A stretch of DNA of 64,000 nucleotides from Bathynomus jamesi (Eukaryota; Arthropoda; Malacostraca; Isopoda; Cirolanidae), in contig JAJOZX010002710.1 in the NCBI GenBank assembly GCA_023014485.1, positions 124,001 to 188,000 on the forward strand, in the 5' to 3' direction. Under the pieces are notes generated by a model. It made no database searches and was not told the origin of the DNA. It saw only the letters and a list, made by a program, of their open reading frames with translations. The position numbers and the translations under genes are program-made. Shown here piece after piece: positions 28,429 through 40,556 of the stretch; position 1 is the first letter of the stretch, and each line of letters starts with the position of its first letter.

Positions 28429-30867
28429 CACTGGTCAACAACAATTTTGTCACAAGGGTTTTGATGGGTGTTCTAAGTGTACTTTTTCATGCTGAATCTA
28501 AATATGAAATCAGATTTTTTCTATCAGGCTTAGTTTACTTGTGACGCTATGTTCATTTTTTCCTCATTTAGCATGATCACCGGATAAAAAAATAATAACA
28601 TATTATATATAATTAAGTATATAACAATATTATAATATAAAACATTATAAAAATACTAAATATAATAATATATTATATTAATTAATATAACTATAATAAA
28701 ATATATTAATATTAATATATATGTTGTATTAATTTTTCTGTAAAATTAGTACAATTTATTCCTTTGGGGAGAAAGTTCTGATAATGCTGGCAGGATAAAT
28801 TTGGTCGGAGCAGCAGACTGTGCAGGTTGAAACATGTTTGTACCTGTTCAGACATGAGCCTAGTTTCTGTGTGTAGAGCAGCTCCAAGTCAGTCTGCTTG
28901 TAAATGTCACAGTGTTAACAGCTAGTGTCTGTTGCTTCTTGTTAATTTTACACCAGTGTTGTATTCTTATAGATGTTTTGTAATGCCGCGGAACTGTCTA
29001 AATCATCCTAATTCCTTTTGTTATGTATGTGGTGATCTAACTTTAAAATCCCAGAAACGTAACTTTAGTACACCATTAGTAAAAAAATGCTATGAACTTT
29101 ATTTCGGATGTAAAGTAGGCGATCAGGACAAGAGTTGGGCCCCTCACATTTGTTGTGTGACATGTGTAAGACTACTTACAGGATGGCTAAACGGTTCACG
29201 TCACATGCCATTCGCTATTCCATTGATTTGGAGGGAACCCAAAGATCACACAACAGACTGCTATTTCTGCCTGGTAAATACAAAGGGGATCACTTCAAAA
29301 ACAAAGAGCCTTATGAAATACCCTAATCTACCGTCTGCAATGAGACCAGTTCCCCACAGTGCTCAACTTCCAGTACCAAATCCTCCTGAACATGTAAGTT
29401 TAAGTGATGAGGAATCAAACGTAGCTGTAGCATATCACGAGGAAAAAGATGAAGACATTTCTGATCCAACATTCCAGGCTACCTGTTCCTCCAATGAACC
29501 ACATTTACTGTCACAAGGAGATCTAAATGACCTAGTTCGTGATTTGAAATTATCTAAGAAGCAGGCTGAACTTTTAGGTTCAAGATTAAAGGGTTGGAAT
29601 CTACTGCAACGTGACACTAAAGTTTGTTTTTTCCGCAGCCGCCATGATGAATTCAAAGAATGGTTCTCCCATGAAGATGGACTTGTGTTTTGTAAATATG
29701 TTAATTCAGTCATGGGGGCTCTTGGTCATGAACATAACGTGGATGAGTGGCGATTGTTCATTGACTCCTCAAAAGTCAGCTTGAAAGCAGTCCTTCTTCA
29801 CAACGGAAATAAATTTCCTTCTGTACCTATTGCACATGCTGCAAACATGAAAGAGTCATACGACAACATGAAGTTGCTTTTAGAAAAGTTTCAGTATCAG
29901 AAATATAAGTGGAATATCTGTGGAGATCTGAAGGTCATTGCACTTTTGCTAGGGTTGCAGCTAGGTTACACCAAGTACTGTTGTTTTTTATGTGAGTGGG
30001 ACAGTAGGGACAAGCAAAACCACTACGTTAAGAAGGATTGGCCAAAACGCACCTCACTTGTTCCAGGCAAGAAAAATGTTGTGAATAGTTCACTTGTTGA
30101 CCCTGAGAAAGTGTACCTTCCTCCTTTGCATATCAAGCTTGGACTTATGAAAAACTTTGTTAAAGCGATGGATAAAGCGCAAACAGGATTCACATACTTG
30201 ATAAATAAGTTTCCCCGGATCAGTGGTGCCAAGATTAAAGAAGGCATTTTTGTAGGCCCTCAGATCAGAGAATTGTTAAGAGATGAGAGATTTGAAGGAG
30301 AGTTGAATGAAGTTGAGAAAGCTGCGTGGCAGAGTTTCAAAAGTGTCTGCACAAATGTTTTGGGAAATCACAAGGCCGAAAACTATCCTGAAATAGTAGG
30401 AGATCTTCTTAAGTCTTACCAAGCAATGGGGTGCAATATGTCATTAAAGGTTCATTTCTTGGACTCTCACTTGGACTTTTTTCCGGAAAACCTGGGTGCG
30501 GTAAGCGACGAACATGGTGAGCGTTTTCATCAGGATATTTCTGCCATGGAAAACCGTTACCAAGGCAAATGGAGCCCCAGTATGCTGGCTGACTATTGCT
30601 GGACTCTTAAGAGAGACATGCCTGAGGCAAAGCACAGCAGAAAATCAAAACAAGCTACTTTTTAAACTACAGGTATGTCTTTTCGATCATATTTTAATAA
30701 GTATGTAACTATATGGGTTTTTAAAAATTAAATTGCATGTCACATAAAAACCAGACCTGATAGAGAAATTTTACAAACTTATTTGGATTCAGCACAGAAA
30801 ATACTATAAGAATAAGGTATTTTTATTCTTGGGACACGAAAAAATTTATTTTTTTGTTGCCCAGTGA
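28429..30867 (+). mobile_element. DNA transposon with long imperfect TIRs and an intact 560-aa protein
   Basis: The left end cactggtcaacaacaa (28429) and right end ttgttgcccagtg (30867) are inverted. Similarity continues inward for about 140 bp, including a gctgaatctaaata block at 28491 and its complement near 30783. Flanking octamers actgatta and aattatta agree at six of eight positions, a possible worn 8-bp duplication. The single large gene inside is intact. This fits a young or recently active cut-and-paste element. Confidence 0.7.
28983..30665 (+). CDS. zinc-finger, DDE-like transposase candidate of a multicopy invertebrate family
   Basis: I choose the ATG at 28983 (MPRNCLNHPN), since the family begins this way; the frame is open 17 codons upstream, where a ttcttatag acceptor-like site suggests a 5' UTR intron. 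The N-terminus has a Cys-rich module (CYVCG, CCVTC, and later DCYFC). The central part reads LFIDSSKVSLKAVLLHNGN, then NICGDLKVIALLLG and CFLCEWDSRD. The C-terminal part has HFLDSHLDFFPENLG and DEHGERFHQDI. Asp-Asp-Glu spacing suggests an RNase H-like transposase core, an inference. From memory, close relatives occur in many copies in arthropod and cnidarian genomes as uncharacterised proteins. No lesion is visible over 560 codons. Confidence 0.7.
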   Translation: MPRNCLNHPNSFCYVCGDLTLKSQKRNFSTPLVKKCYELYFGCKVGDQDKSWAPHICCVTCVRLLTGWLNGSRHMPFAIPLIWREPKDHTTDCYFCLVNTKGITSKTKSLMKYPNLPSAMRPVPHSAQLPVPNPPEHVSLSDEESNVAVAYHEEKDEDISDPTFQATCSSNEPHLLSQGDLNDLVRDLKLSKKQAELLGSRLKGWNLLQRDTKVCFFRSRHDEFKEWFSHEDGLVFCKYVNSVMGALGHEHNVDEWRLFIDSSKVSLKAVLLHNGNKFPSVPIAHAANMKESYDNMKLLLEKFQYQKYKWNICGDLKVIALLLGLQLGYTKYCCFLCEWDSRDKQNHYVKKDWPKRTSLVPGKKNVVNSSLVDPEKVYLPPLHIKLGLMKNFVKAMDKAQTGFTYLINKFPRISGAKIKEGIFVGPQIRELLRDERFEGELNEVEKAAWQSFKSVCTNVLGNHKAENYPEIVGDLLKSYQAMGCNMSLKVHFLDSHLDFFPENLGAVSDEHGERFHQDISAMENRYQGKWSPSMLADYCWTLKRDMPEAKHSRKSKQATF

Positions 30868-31847
30868 ATTATTAGCAATAAGAAATGGTTTTATACAGTA
30901 TAAAAGTTAAATGCCTCAATAGTGACAAGAAACAATAATTTAGGTAATGAGATATATGGTATTGAACACATAATAATAAGTAATAAGCCAATAATATCTG
31001 AGGTAATGAAAGTACGGTATTGGTACAGTAAACGGATTAGGCCTGAACTGTGAGTTAAATTGAACGATATTGAGGACACTTTGAAAAGGACCGACTCGAT
31101 TAGGCAGAGTTTGTAGATAGTGTAAGCGTTGAAAATGAATAGTCTATCAAGACGTAACAAAACAATGTAGGCCAAGTGCCGGTGGCCTAGGAAAGATTTA
31201 CAGACCTGCGATTTTGACGAAGATGACTCTGAAACTGCGTAAACTGCGTGACGATATCTTGTTGTAAGGAAATGAAGCTTTGCCGCTCGAATTGTGGTGA
31301 AGGATGAGTGATGTTAGGGTCAGGAGGATGACGCCAGTAGGAAACTTGCAGAAGTGATGTTGGTTCTCTCGGGATGAAATTGTAGGTCACCTCAAATGCT
31401 GAGTTACTTCATGTATGCTCGAAATGAGGATTAACTTCGTGTATGGTCGAATTGATCATTAACTTCTGTATGCTCGGACTGATGTTTGAAGGACGGCAGC
31501 CGGCTGTGATCGAGTGGCGTTACTGACGAAGAAGCTGAGAGCGAGAGTGACTTCAATTGCGAGAAAAGGGCAAGTGAGGGTGATTTGAAGTGGACTGGCA
31601 CTTGTATAAACTCTGTAGCTAACGGCTGTAAGGACATTTAGGTATTTGTCGGGAATGACGAGAAACAAAAATAAAAATAAAAATAAACGTCCCTTTGTAG
31701 GCTGTTACTTGCCCACATGTTTGGAATTTTCCGTTGAGCTCCTACAAGATGTTACAAGGAGTTACAAGGAAAAGAAGTACCTCAAAAGGCCTTGTGGCCC
31801 ATACCGAGGAGGTACCAATGAACACAAGGAGAAAATTTTCTACACAC
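30868..31847. other. no gene seen
   Basis: Several short frames occur but none has recognisable protein sequence or codon structure. A short aaaataaaaataaa array is at 31668-31686. Confidence 0.45.
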
Positions 31848-32430
31848 TTAAATAGTGTGCAGGATCTGGTCTAACCTTTTCTTGAAATGATCCACAGAGG
31901 AACTGTTCACAACTTCTGAAGGTAACCTGTTCCACGTGTCACAGATCTTATAGGTAAAGTAATTCCCACACACACTAGTCCTAAACCGTTTCAAATCCAA
32001 CTTCCAACCATTGTTACGAGTTGGGTTATCATTTAAACTAAACATGCTTCTAAAATCGACATCTTTGAACCCGCGTCACGTAAGTGTCGATTGTAGCCCA
32101 TATTCCTAATGGAAGGGATTAACTTTGTGGCATTCTTCAGCCGGTTTTCAATCAACCTACCTACTTCCCCACCATACCCAGCGTGCGCACTTTGGCCATT
32201 AGCCGGTGGTGAGGTACCTTATCAAAGGCTTTCACATCAATTGCCCTACTCTTATCATACTCACTCAACATGACGTGGAAAAACTCGAGCAAGTTAGTGA
32301 GACATGACCTATGCCGTCTAAATCCATGTTGGAGTCCCCAAGTAGCTTGTAGGAATCCAAATGGTCAACAATCCTACCCGCTATTATCCCCTCTAATTAT
32401 TTACCTACAACTGAAGTGAAATGGTGGTGT
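31848..32430 (-). pseudogene. LINE reverse transcriptase C-terminal remnant
   Basis: The minus frame 31848-32045 ends in a block FTYKICDTWNRLPSEVVNSS followed by FKKRLDQIL, the typical C-terminus of CR1/Jockey-type LINE polyproteins. Upstream on the same strand (to about 32430) are broken RT fragments (for instance HVDVKAF-like and SCLTNLLEFFH-like words) across several frames. It is a decayed 3' end. Confidence 0.75.
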
Positions 32431-33019
<589 letters not shown>

Positions 33020-33135
33020 GAATAAAACCACAAAGGAAAGGAAACACAGAGTGGTGCTCAAGCGCTTTCGTCTAATGACATCCTCAGGAACACTGAAGTA
33101 AATAAAGAGTTCAAGACTATATATAGGTTACAAAG

Positions 33136-33166
<31 letters not shown>

Positions 33167-33410
33167 ATATATATATCTATATTATATATATATATATAAT
33201 AAATATAGAAATAAAATTGTGGGAGGAGCATACAAATTTGTAAGGAAAACTACCAATTTTAGCACTTTGCCCGAATTCAACAAAACATCAAATGGATTGT
33301 TTACAACCAATTTTATAGATAATGCCTGAATGATATACAGGTCAAAAAAAAAAAATAATAAATTGAAAAATAAAAATTGTAAGAGGAGCATACAAATTTA
33401 TAAGGAAAAA

Positions 33411-33838
33411 CTACCAAAGTTTTAACACTCTGCCCTTCGTGTCTAAATCCATTCTGAACGAATTCCAAACAACGGGATCGAGTTGAAAAAGATCTTTGCT
33501 CATGTTAAAGTTATTTGTAAGTTGGATAATAGCAGACTCAAGAATATTTCTATTAACAATGTTGCTAGAGTGAAACAAAACTGAAGCATTATTCCAATCA
33601 ATACAATAAGATAACTCTGACAAATGGACAAAAAGGGCACTGGACGACTGTCCCGTTCTAACGGAATATTGATGCTGTTTTATACGCGTGTGCAAATCCT
33701 TTCCCGTCTAAAAGGAATCACATTGTTTACAACCAATTTTATAGATAATGCTGAATTATTGGTAGGGCTATTTTTTAATATGATATTTTTCACAATATTG
33801 TTGTATGAAAATACTACATTAATATCCAAAGTTTAAGT
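33411..33838 (-). pseudogene. Penelope-like GIY-YIG endonuclease fragment, inverted copy
   Basis: The minus frame reads HTRIKQHQYSVRTG, then LFVHLSELSYCIDWNNASV and FQLDPVVWNSF, the C-terminal endonuclease region of Penelope-like retroelements. It mirrors the plus-strand copy at 34056-34536, and both lack the same segment that would contain the second (YIG) half of the active-site motif. Confidence 0.8.
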
Positions 33839-34055
33839 ACATTAGCAATGCCAAAAAGCCCGGGAAAAATGAAAGTACTAAAATATTCTTTGACAAAGTG
33901 CGAGTGTTATTATTCACACGATAGAAGGTTCGTTTTGCCTTGTTAAGACAAGATTCTATAAACACAGGTGAGTAGCACAGATCACTTCCAATACCGTTGA
34001 TTTTTTCCAATTTGACATCGATGTATTCCGGACTGGCGATCCTAAGAGTGCGGAG

Positions 34056-34536
34056 AAACATTGCTAATGTACTTAAACTTTTGGATATTAATGTAGTATT
34101 TTCATATAACAATATTGTGAAAAATATCATAGTAAAAAATAGCGCTACCAATAATTCAGGCATTATGTATAAAATTGGTTGTAAACAATGTGATTCCTTT
34201 TAGACGGGAAAGGATTTGCACACGCGTGTAAAACAGCATCAATATTCCGTTAGAACGGGACAGTCGTCCAGTGCCCTTTTTGTCCATTTGTCAGAGTTAT
34301 CTCATTGTGTTGATTGGAATAATGTTTCAGTTTTGTTTCACTCTAGCAACATTGTTAATAGAAATATTCTTGAGTCTGCTATTATCCAACTTACAAATAA
34401 CTTTAACATGAGCAAAGATCTTTTTCAACTCGATCCCGTTGTTTTGAATTCGTTCAGAATGGATTTAGACAAGAAGGGCAGAGTGCTAAAACTTTGGCAA
34501 TTTTCCCTTATAAATTTGTATTGTAGTAATGCCTAG
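34056..34536 (+). pseudogene. Penelope-like GIY-YIG endonuclease fragment, direct copy
   Basis: The frame has GIMYKIGCKQCDSF, then a TAG and TGKDLHTRVKQHQYSVRTG followed by the conserved SALFVHLSELSHC block. The residues between CDSF and TGKDL, where YIG should be, are deleted. Just left, minus-strand frame 33819-34163 carries the linker segment (SPEYIDVKLEKINGIG) in the opposite orientation, so the fold-back involves more than one piece. Confidence 0.75.
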
Positions 34537-34629
34537 TTAAGAATATTAATTTTTGTTTAATTAAGATTATAATGTTTAATATAAATTGTTTACTAATAAT
34601 TGTGAAATTACGATAAAATATGTTTGTTA

Positions 34630-35407
34630 GAGAATAAAAACCCACTCTAATAGACAGAGTTTATTTCCACGACAGTTTCGACGCCCACTGGCATCCTCCT
34701 CGGGTGGATACAGAAACACAAATGAAACAAAACAAGAGGGAAAAACAGTTCAGGGATCGACCGTTAAGAAATTCGCACCTAGGTTGGATTCCATTCTCTC
34801 GAGACAGGAGGGGCATTTTCATTAAGTACATTCGCACAAATTTTAAAACTATCTTCCTGTTCTAAACATACAGATTCTATTATTTTTACATAATTATTAC
34901 ATTTATAATTAAATTTATTACATTTAATATTGCATAATTATTAATTACAGAAATTATAAATTTATTATTACATTGGTTATTACATTGTTGTTTATTATAC
35001 AGAAATTATAAACCGAAAAACGAATGAAAAAAGGCGATTAGGAAATAATCCAGAGACCATTGAGAAATTCGCACCTAGGTTAGATATCGTTCTCCCGAAA
35101 CCAGAAGGGCATTTTATTACAGGGTCAGCTTATAACTACATTTCCACAAATTAAAAATATCTTCTTGTTCTATACATACAGATCCTAATGTTTTGACATA
35201 ATTATTGCATATATTTATTTCCACATTAATTACTTCCATTATTACATTTACTAAAAGCGAGTAAGGAAACATTCCAATCCAGAGACATTTAAGAAATTCA
35301 CACTTAGGTTCGAACACGTTCCCACTCTGTCTATTAGAGTGGGTTTTTATTCTCATATTTTGACCTTCACGTAAAAAAGTGAAGTTTTTTGCATTTATTA
35401 TGTTTGT
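34630..35407. mobile_element. long-TIR element, unit 1 copy, left end truncated
   Basis: Left arm gagaataaaaacccactcta and right arm tagagtgggtttttattctc are inverted. The outer part of the left arm (cttcacttttttacgtgaag, present at 51665-51690) is missing here, exactly at the duplication junction. The interior has two related halves, each with ttcgcacctaggtt / gggcattt blocks. It holds no coding frame. Confidence 0.75.
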
Positions 35408-36046
35408 TAGATTGTAATTGTTTAAAATTGGAAGAGTTGGCAATCCTGAACAGAGGCCCAGAGAGCGGACTACCCCCAAAAAGAGTCAGTCATTCAGCAG
35501 CGCGATAAGCGTAAAGTTGGGGTCATGTAAGCTTAAATTGAAATTATTCTTTGTGCCCCCTCTCCGACGTAAAATACTATAGTAAAACCCCCCCGCTCGC
35601 GTCCCCCGCTTAACTAAACCATTTTCGGAATTAAATAAAGTGTTAACAAGCGTTAAAAAGAGTGTTAATGAACCCCCTTTCCCCTTTGTGTTGTAACGGC
35701 TTTCATAGTCTCGGCGTGGCTGCCATGAATTTATACGATACAGTGAAAACGAGTGTACAGAGAAAGCAAGCGATAAATGGAATAGCGAGTAAAAAATAAT
35801 GAAATACAATTAATAAATGAGGTAAACACTACAACAGTATGCTCCTCTTACAATTTTTTTTTCAATTTATTTATTTTTTTTTTTTGTGACCTATATATCA
35901 TTCAGGCATTATCTATAAAATTGGTTGTAAACAATCCATTTGATCTTTTGTTGAATTCGGGCAAAGTGCTAAAATTGGTAGTTTTCCTTACAAATTTGTA
36001 TGCTCCTCCCACAATTTTATTTTTATATTTATTATATATATATATA

Positions 36047-36200
36047 TTTTTTTTTGTAACCTATATATAGTCTTGAACTCTTTATTTACTTCAGTGTTCC
36101 TGAGGATGTCATTAGACGAAAGCGCTTGAGCACCACTCTGTGTTTCCTTTCCTTCGTGGTTTTATTCATCATATTTTTCACGTGTTACTTTCGTGAAATA
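36047..36200 (+). repeat. Penelope-like terminal repeat, right arm
   Basis: gtaacctatatatagtcttg to gtttccttcgtgg; it mirrors 33016-33136 and matches 8126-8240. CTGAGGA (36100) and CGAAA (36118-36122) flank a possible 3-bp stem with ATTA loop, a hammerhead-like arrangement. Confidence 0.6.
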
Positions 36201-36205
36201 TTTTT

Positions 36206-36246
<41 letters not shown>

Positions 36247-37081
36247 CAGCATTTTTGTTCTTCCTGCAATTCAATACCAAAGGAGGAAAAAAAACTAAGT
36301 GGGTGTTTTCAATGATTTTATAATACATTCTTAATTAGATTTGCATTTGAATTATATCTAATATTTTATGGGATGACTTTTTTTTCAATTAGATTATATT
36401 TTTTATAAATGAAATTGCAGGGGCTTTAAAACGTTAATTTAATCTCTTATTTATGCAACAAAATCAGAATAAAATAATCTTTTAAAATTCAAATTATGAA
36501 TTATAATTTATTTAAATAAGATGTCGGCCTTTAAGATGTCGGCCTTAAGAAAAGCGCAAAATTATTTAAAATTAAATTAAAACACGAAAGAAACGCAAAA
36601 TATAAATGAAAAGAAATTAAAAAAAAAAATTAAGACATTCGTAGCAAATTTGTATTCCTTGTCGGAAACTATTTTCCAATAACTGAATGCGTATGTAAAA
36701 ATTATTAAATAATATATATATAACACATTACGATGCGCAAACGCGCATTTATGTGCGTAACAGGTAAACAGGTACCTCAAACTGACCTAGTAAATTACGT
36801 ATCCATAAAAGAGATATGTACATTTGGGCCACCTTGTATGCAGTACCTGGCATGCCAGATGAAAGTAAAGGAAGAAGGCAGACGCAAGGACTTTGTTGAT
36901 ATCTTCATCCCATTTCCTCTTACACCAGTTGCCTAAACCCTCCTTCAGATCAAAGAGAGAAAAGAAAAGTCAACATCCTTTTGAAGGGCGTGGAAAACAT
37001 TTTTTTCTTTCATGTCTACCATAGCCATCTGCGGAAATGTAATTATTTTGAAAACATATACGGAGAAAGATAGCTAGGCAG

Positions 37082-37129
<48 letters not shown>

Positions 37130-37264
37130 ACGAATAATAATGTGCGTAAGTAAGCATGATACAATTTGCTAACGCATTATCCTCACTATGTGACGGTTGC
37201 TTATGTGAAAATAATAATTAATAATTATGTTTGGGGTTATTTAACATCTTTCGTAGCAGCAATG
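36201..37264. other. (TA)n, (GA)n and AT-rich DNA without a gene
   Basis: (TA)n at 36210-36243 and (GA)n at 37083-37126. A 14-bp direct repeat aagatgtcggcctt occurs twice at 36519-36548. Nothing coding is supported. Confidence 0.5.
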
Positions 37265-37440
37265 GTCACGTGACGGAGGGAACCGACAACTTTACGTGGG
37301 ATTCGGGTCACGAGTCGCTACATCACTCGAACGCAGAGGACGGTCACCCATCGAAGTACTAAACAGACTCAGTGTCGCTTAACCTTGCTGATCTTACGGA
37401 AAGCGGTGTTTTGACGTGGCAACGACTACGCACTGGTCAT
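37265..37440 (-). repeat. 5S rRNA-derived SINE-like repeat
   Basis: On the minus strand 37432-37340 reads as a worn 5S rRNA: ccacgtc near the start, then a GTTAAGCGACA-like block, and GTACTTCGATGGGTGACCG, the Pol III C box with one change. The remaining ~75 bp are a body shared with 2505-2590. Duplicated at 54328-54498 in unit 2. Confidence 0.7.
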
Positions 37441-37619
37441 TTTAAAGAATAAATGTGCATTGTAATTTGTATCAGGCAGTCGATTTAAATTACTCTTTCC
37501 CAAACTCACTGCGTTCTAAATCTCACTCCAAGAAATTTATGGAAGTATTTCGCCATAAATACGAAAGAATTAAAGCTATTTTAACTAACTCCCTGACTAA
37601 CTCACTAACTAACTAACTA

Positions 37620-37689
<70 letters not shown>

Positions 37690-37712
37690 ATATATATATA
37701 TATATATATCTT

Positions 37713-38040
37713 AAAGAACGACGCTTGTATAGGAGAACATTCCGCGCAAGATGAGGAGGGAGAACGAACAAATGAAAAAATGAGGTAACCACCCGGGAAT
37801 CGAACCCGGGATCTTCCGATTGCCGGTCAGATATGATAACCACTACACCATGGTCCTCACTCGATCAGAAGTCGTAATTCTCCTACATACGCGCAGAAAC
37901 CAATGCCCCGAGGGGGGCACCTCCCGCATGCCGTACCTATATATACATTTCAACTGCAAAGAACACGCAGTATAATTAACGTAAAGAACGACGCTTGTAT
38001 AGGAGAACATTCCGCACAAGATGAGGAGGGAGAACGAACA
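37713..38040 (-). repeat. tRNA-derived SINE, one full and one truncated copy
   Basis: The minus strand has an A-box-like tggtgtagtggttatc and B box ggttcgattcccgggtgg with a ctccctcctcatcttgc tail, the same family as 9899-10445. A second, truncated head (37978-38040) is cut off by the Ginger-like element at 38049. Confidence 0.8.
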
Positions 38041-38659
38041 TATATATATGTTAGGCGCATTTCATGTAAAAAGTAGAAATTTGCATTTTTCATGAAATCA
38101 GGTGGTCGTTTGCCAAATTCATGAAATAAGCAGAAACAATGCAGTTTTCATGAAATACGCAATTTTGGTTTGCTTTCATGAAATAGGCAAAGAATGAAAC
38201 AACACTTGCCTGGTTTCCAGCCTTTAGGCATAAACACCAATTCGTCAGGCATCCCAGCCCACCAACCAACCAACTAATGACGTCATAGGAAATCTGTAAA
38301 TATGAAGGTCAATGTCAGTGTTAGTGTGTTTGTGTTACGTTATACGTTGAATAATGGCTTCCATTTGGGAGGATGACTACGAGGAAAAAGTCCTTAAAAT
38401 ATTAAAAACTGCAAGATCGAGGCATACGGAAAATAGATAAATTTACCACATAAGGAGTACTTTTGAAATATTATCATTTGGGTTCAGGACATTATTCGTT
38501 CGGTCCAAATATCGAGAGGTAAGGACAGTAATCGTATTTATTTACAGATATTCAGTCGATCAATAAACATTACTAGCTACACTTTTCTCATAATCTTGTT
38601 CAGACTTTAAAAACTGTACCAACTATATGCATATTTTTGTTGTTTGCTTAGTTGTTTCT

Positions 38660-39836
38660 ACTTGTCTTTACAGCACATATAAAATTATACTGTATCTTAC
38701 AGGCTATGCAGGAGAAAAGAAAACATGGAAACAACTCAGTGAAACCTACGACAATATTCCTCTACTAGCAGTTCGAGAATTCATAACTTCATGTGAACGA
38801 TGTCTTGAGAAGAGGAAAAAGAAAAGAAACAGCCACAGGAACTGTTCTTTGTCCAATTTTAGTTTCTGATTTCAACCAACGTGGGCAGGTCGATTTGGTG
38901 GATATGCAATCAATGAAGGACTGTTCATTTAGGTTTATCATGCATTATCAAAAGCATTTAACAAAATTTCACTTTCTTCGGCCATTGACATCGAAACGTG
39001 CTGCAGAAGTTGCAAAAGAATTGCTGTTAATTTTTCTTGATGTTGAGGCCCCAAAAATCCTTCAGTCAGACAACGGCAGGGAATTCACAGCCGAGGTTAT
39101 ACGTGAGCTTTCCTCACTTTGGCCTGAACTTGTACTCGTTAATGGTCGTCCAAGGCACCCACAGTCCCAAGGATCAGTCGACAGATGTAATGCTGTATTG
39201 AAGGATAAATTGACAGCGTGGCTGCAAGACAACCATTCTCCAAAATGGGCAATAGGTGTTAGATTTGTATGGTGGCAGATGAACATATGTGTGAGTGAAG
39301 CAACTAAAATGCAGCCTTACAAAGCAATGTTTGGGAAGAAACCGATGCTTGGATTGAATACCTCGGTACCTCATGATTTCTTAGAAAAGATTGATACAGG
39401 AATTGCGGAAGAGACCTTAAAAGAAATGTTAGAGCAAGCACAAGAAGAAGAAGAGGAAGCAGTACAGGAAACACAAGGCAGAGGAAGCAGTACAGGAAAC
39501 ACAACAAGAATCAGAGGAAGCAATACAGGAAACACAACAAGAGCCAGAGGAAACAGTACAGGAAACGCAACAAGAATCAGAGAAAGCAGTACAGGAAACA
39601 CAACGAGAGGCAGAGGAAATAATACAGGAAACACAGCGAGAGGCAGAGGAAGCAGTACAGGAAATACAACGAGAGGCACAGAAAGTAGTACAGGAGACGG
39701 TACAAGAGGCAGAGAAAGCAGTACAAGAAACACAAGAGGCAGAGGAAGCAGTACAAGAAACACAAGAGGCAGAGGAAGGAACACAACAGGAGAGCACATT
39801 TACAAGCATCAGGACCCTTGCGGCTACAAATCTTAA
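38660..39836 (+). pseudogene. Ginger-type integrase/transposase, unit 1 (frameshifted)
   Basis: An H2C2-like region (LAVREFITSCERCLEKR) in the frame 38627-38869 precedes the rve core in 38793-39836. First Asp is in GQVDLVDM, second in LQSDNGREFTAEV, and the third catalytic position reads Asp in QGSVDRCNAVL where rve enzymes normally have Glu. The frame is open across LLLIF, where unit 2 is shifted, but a 5-bp deletion near 39475 shifts it in the Glu-rich repeat, so the rest is read as RGSSTGNT-type junk. A short upstream ATG frame (38354) ends early. Confidence 0.8.
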
Positions 39837-39852
39837 GAAACAAGCAGAACGA

Positions 39853-40266
39853 ATGTTAAAAAGCTCAACCCTCAAATTGGCACAAATGAAAGTGAATGAT
39901 AATGTACTCGTTCCAGTCTCTTCGTTTGACAGAGAGCGAGGAGATCCAGCAAATCTTATTGGTGTAGAAATGAAGAAGAAAACGGGGTACATGATTGGCA
40001 CAAGAGTAGGAACTTTGAACGGTTTCTTTGAAAGAAATCAATTAGAGCTAATAAAGTATAGAGGAATTACGAAAGAAATGGTACCAACTAATAAAATATC
40101 TATTCGGGAAGCAGTGGGGCTGAAATCAGCTGGTAGAGGTCAAGGTATTTGTAAGTGCTACTGCCAATCCACCTGTCTGACAAAAAGGTGTTCCTGCCTA
40201 AAAGCTGGAAACCTATGTAACAGTTCATGCCATCCTCGTCATACATGTAAAAATGCATCCGACTGA
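39853..40266 (+). CDS. Ginger-type transposase C-terminal part, unit 1
   Basis: 137 codons with an SH3-like stretch (KVNDNVLVPVSSFDRERG, then TGYMIGTR) and a Cys-rich end CKCYCQSTCLTKRCSCL / CNSSCHPRHTC. The same sequence is continuous with the integrase frame in unit 2, so in unit 1 it is cut off by the frameshift. Confidence 0.75.
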   Translation: MLKSSTLKLAQMKVNDNVLVPVSSFDRERGDPANLIGVEMKKKTGYMIGTRVGTLNGFFERNQLELIKYRGITKEMVPTNKISIREAVGLKSAGRGQGICKCYCQSTCLTKRCSCLKAGNLCNSSCHPRHTCKNASD

Positions 40267-40556
40267 GATTGACACTCTCTGTATATTTATATTTCTGTAT
40301 GGAACACACTTTGGTTTGGTTTGCTGGTACTCTGTTGTTTTTCTATCTCAAATAAATTGTTTTTCTCATAATATATATAATTGTTTTGTTTCATTTTTTG
40401 CCATGTTCATGTAAAGCGCAAACCAAAATTGTGTATTTCATGAAAACTGCATTGTTTCTGCTTATTTCATGAATTTGACAAACGACCACCCGATTTCATG
40501 AAAAATGCAAATTTCTGCGTTTTACATGAAATGCGCAATTTCATGGATTGCACGTA

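Noticed and set aside
28932..28982. N-terminal extension of the zinc-finger protein
   Set aside because: The first 17 codons begin at TTG and span an acceptor-like ttcttatag; family members begin at the Met at 28983.
37340..37432. functional 5S rRNA gene
   Set aside because: Too many changes in the helices and a shared non-5S body.
37785..37860. tRNA gene
   Set aside because: Same SINE family as above, with a truncated second head beside it.
39371..40001. Leu/Val- or Cys/Ser-rich membrane proteins on the minus strand
   Set aside because: They are antisense shadows of the Glu/Gln-rich minisatellite in the Ginger-like gene.
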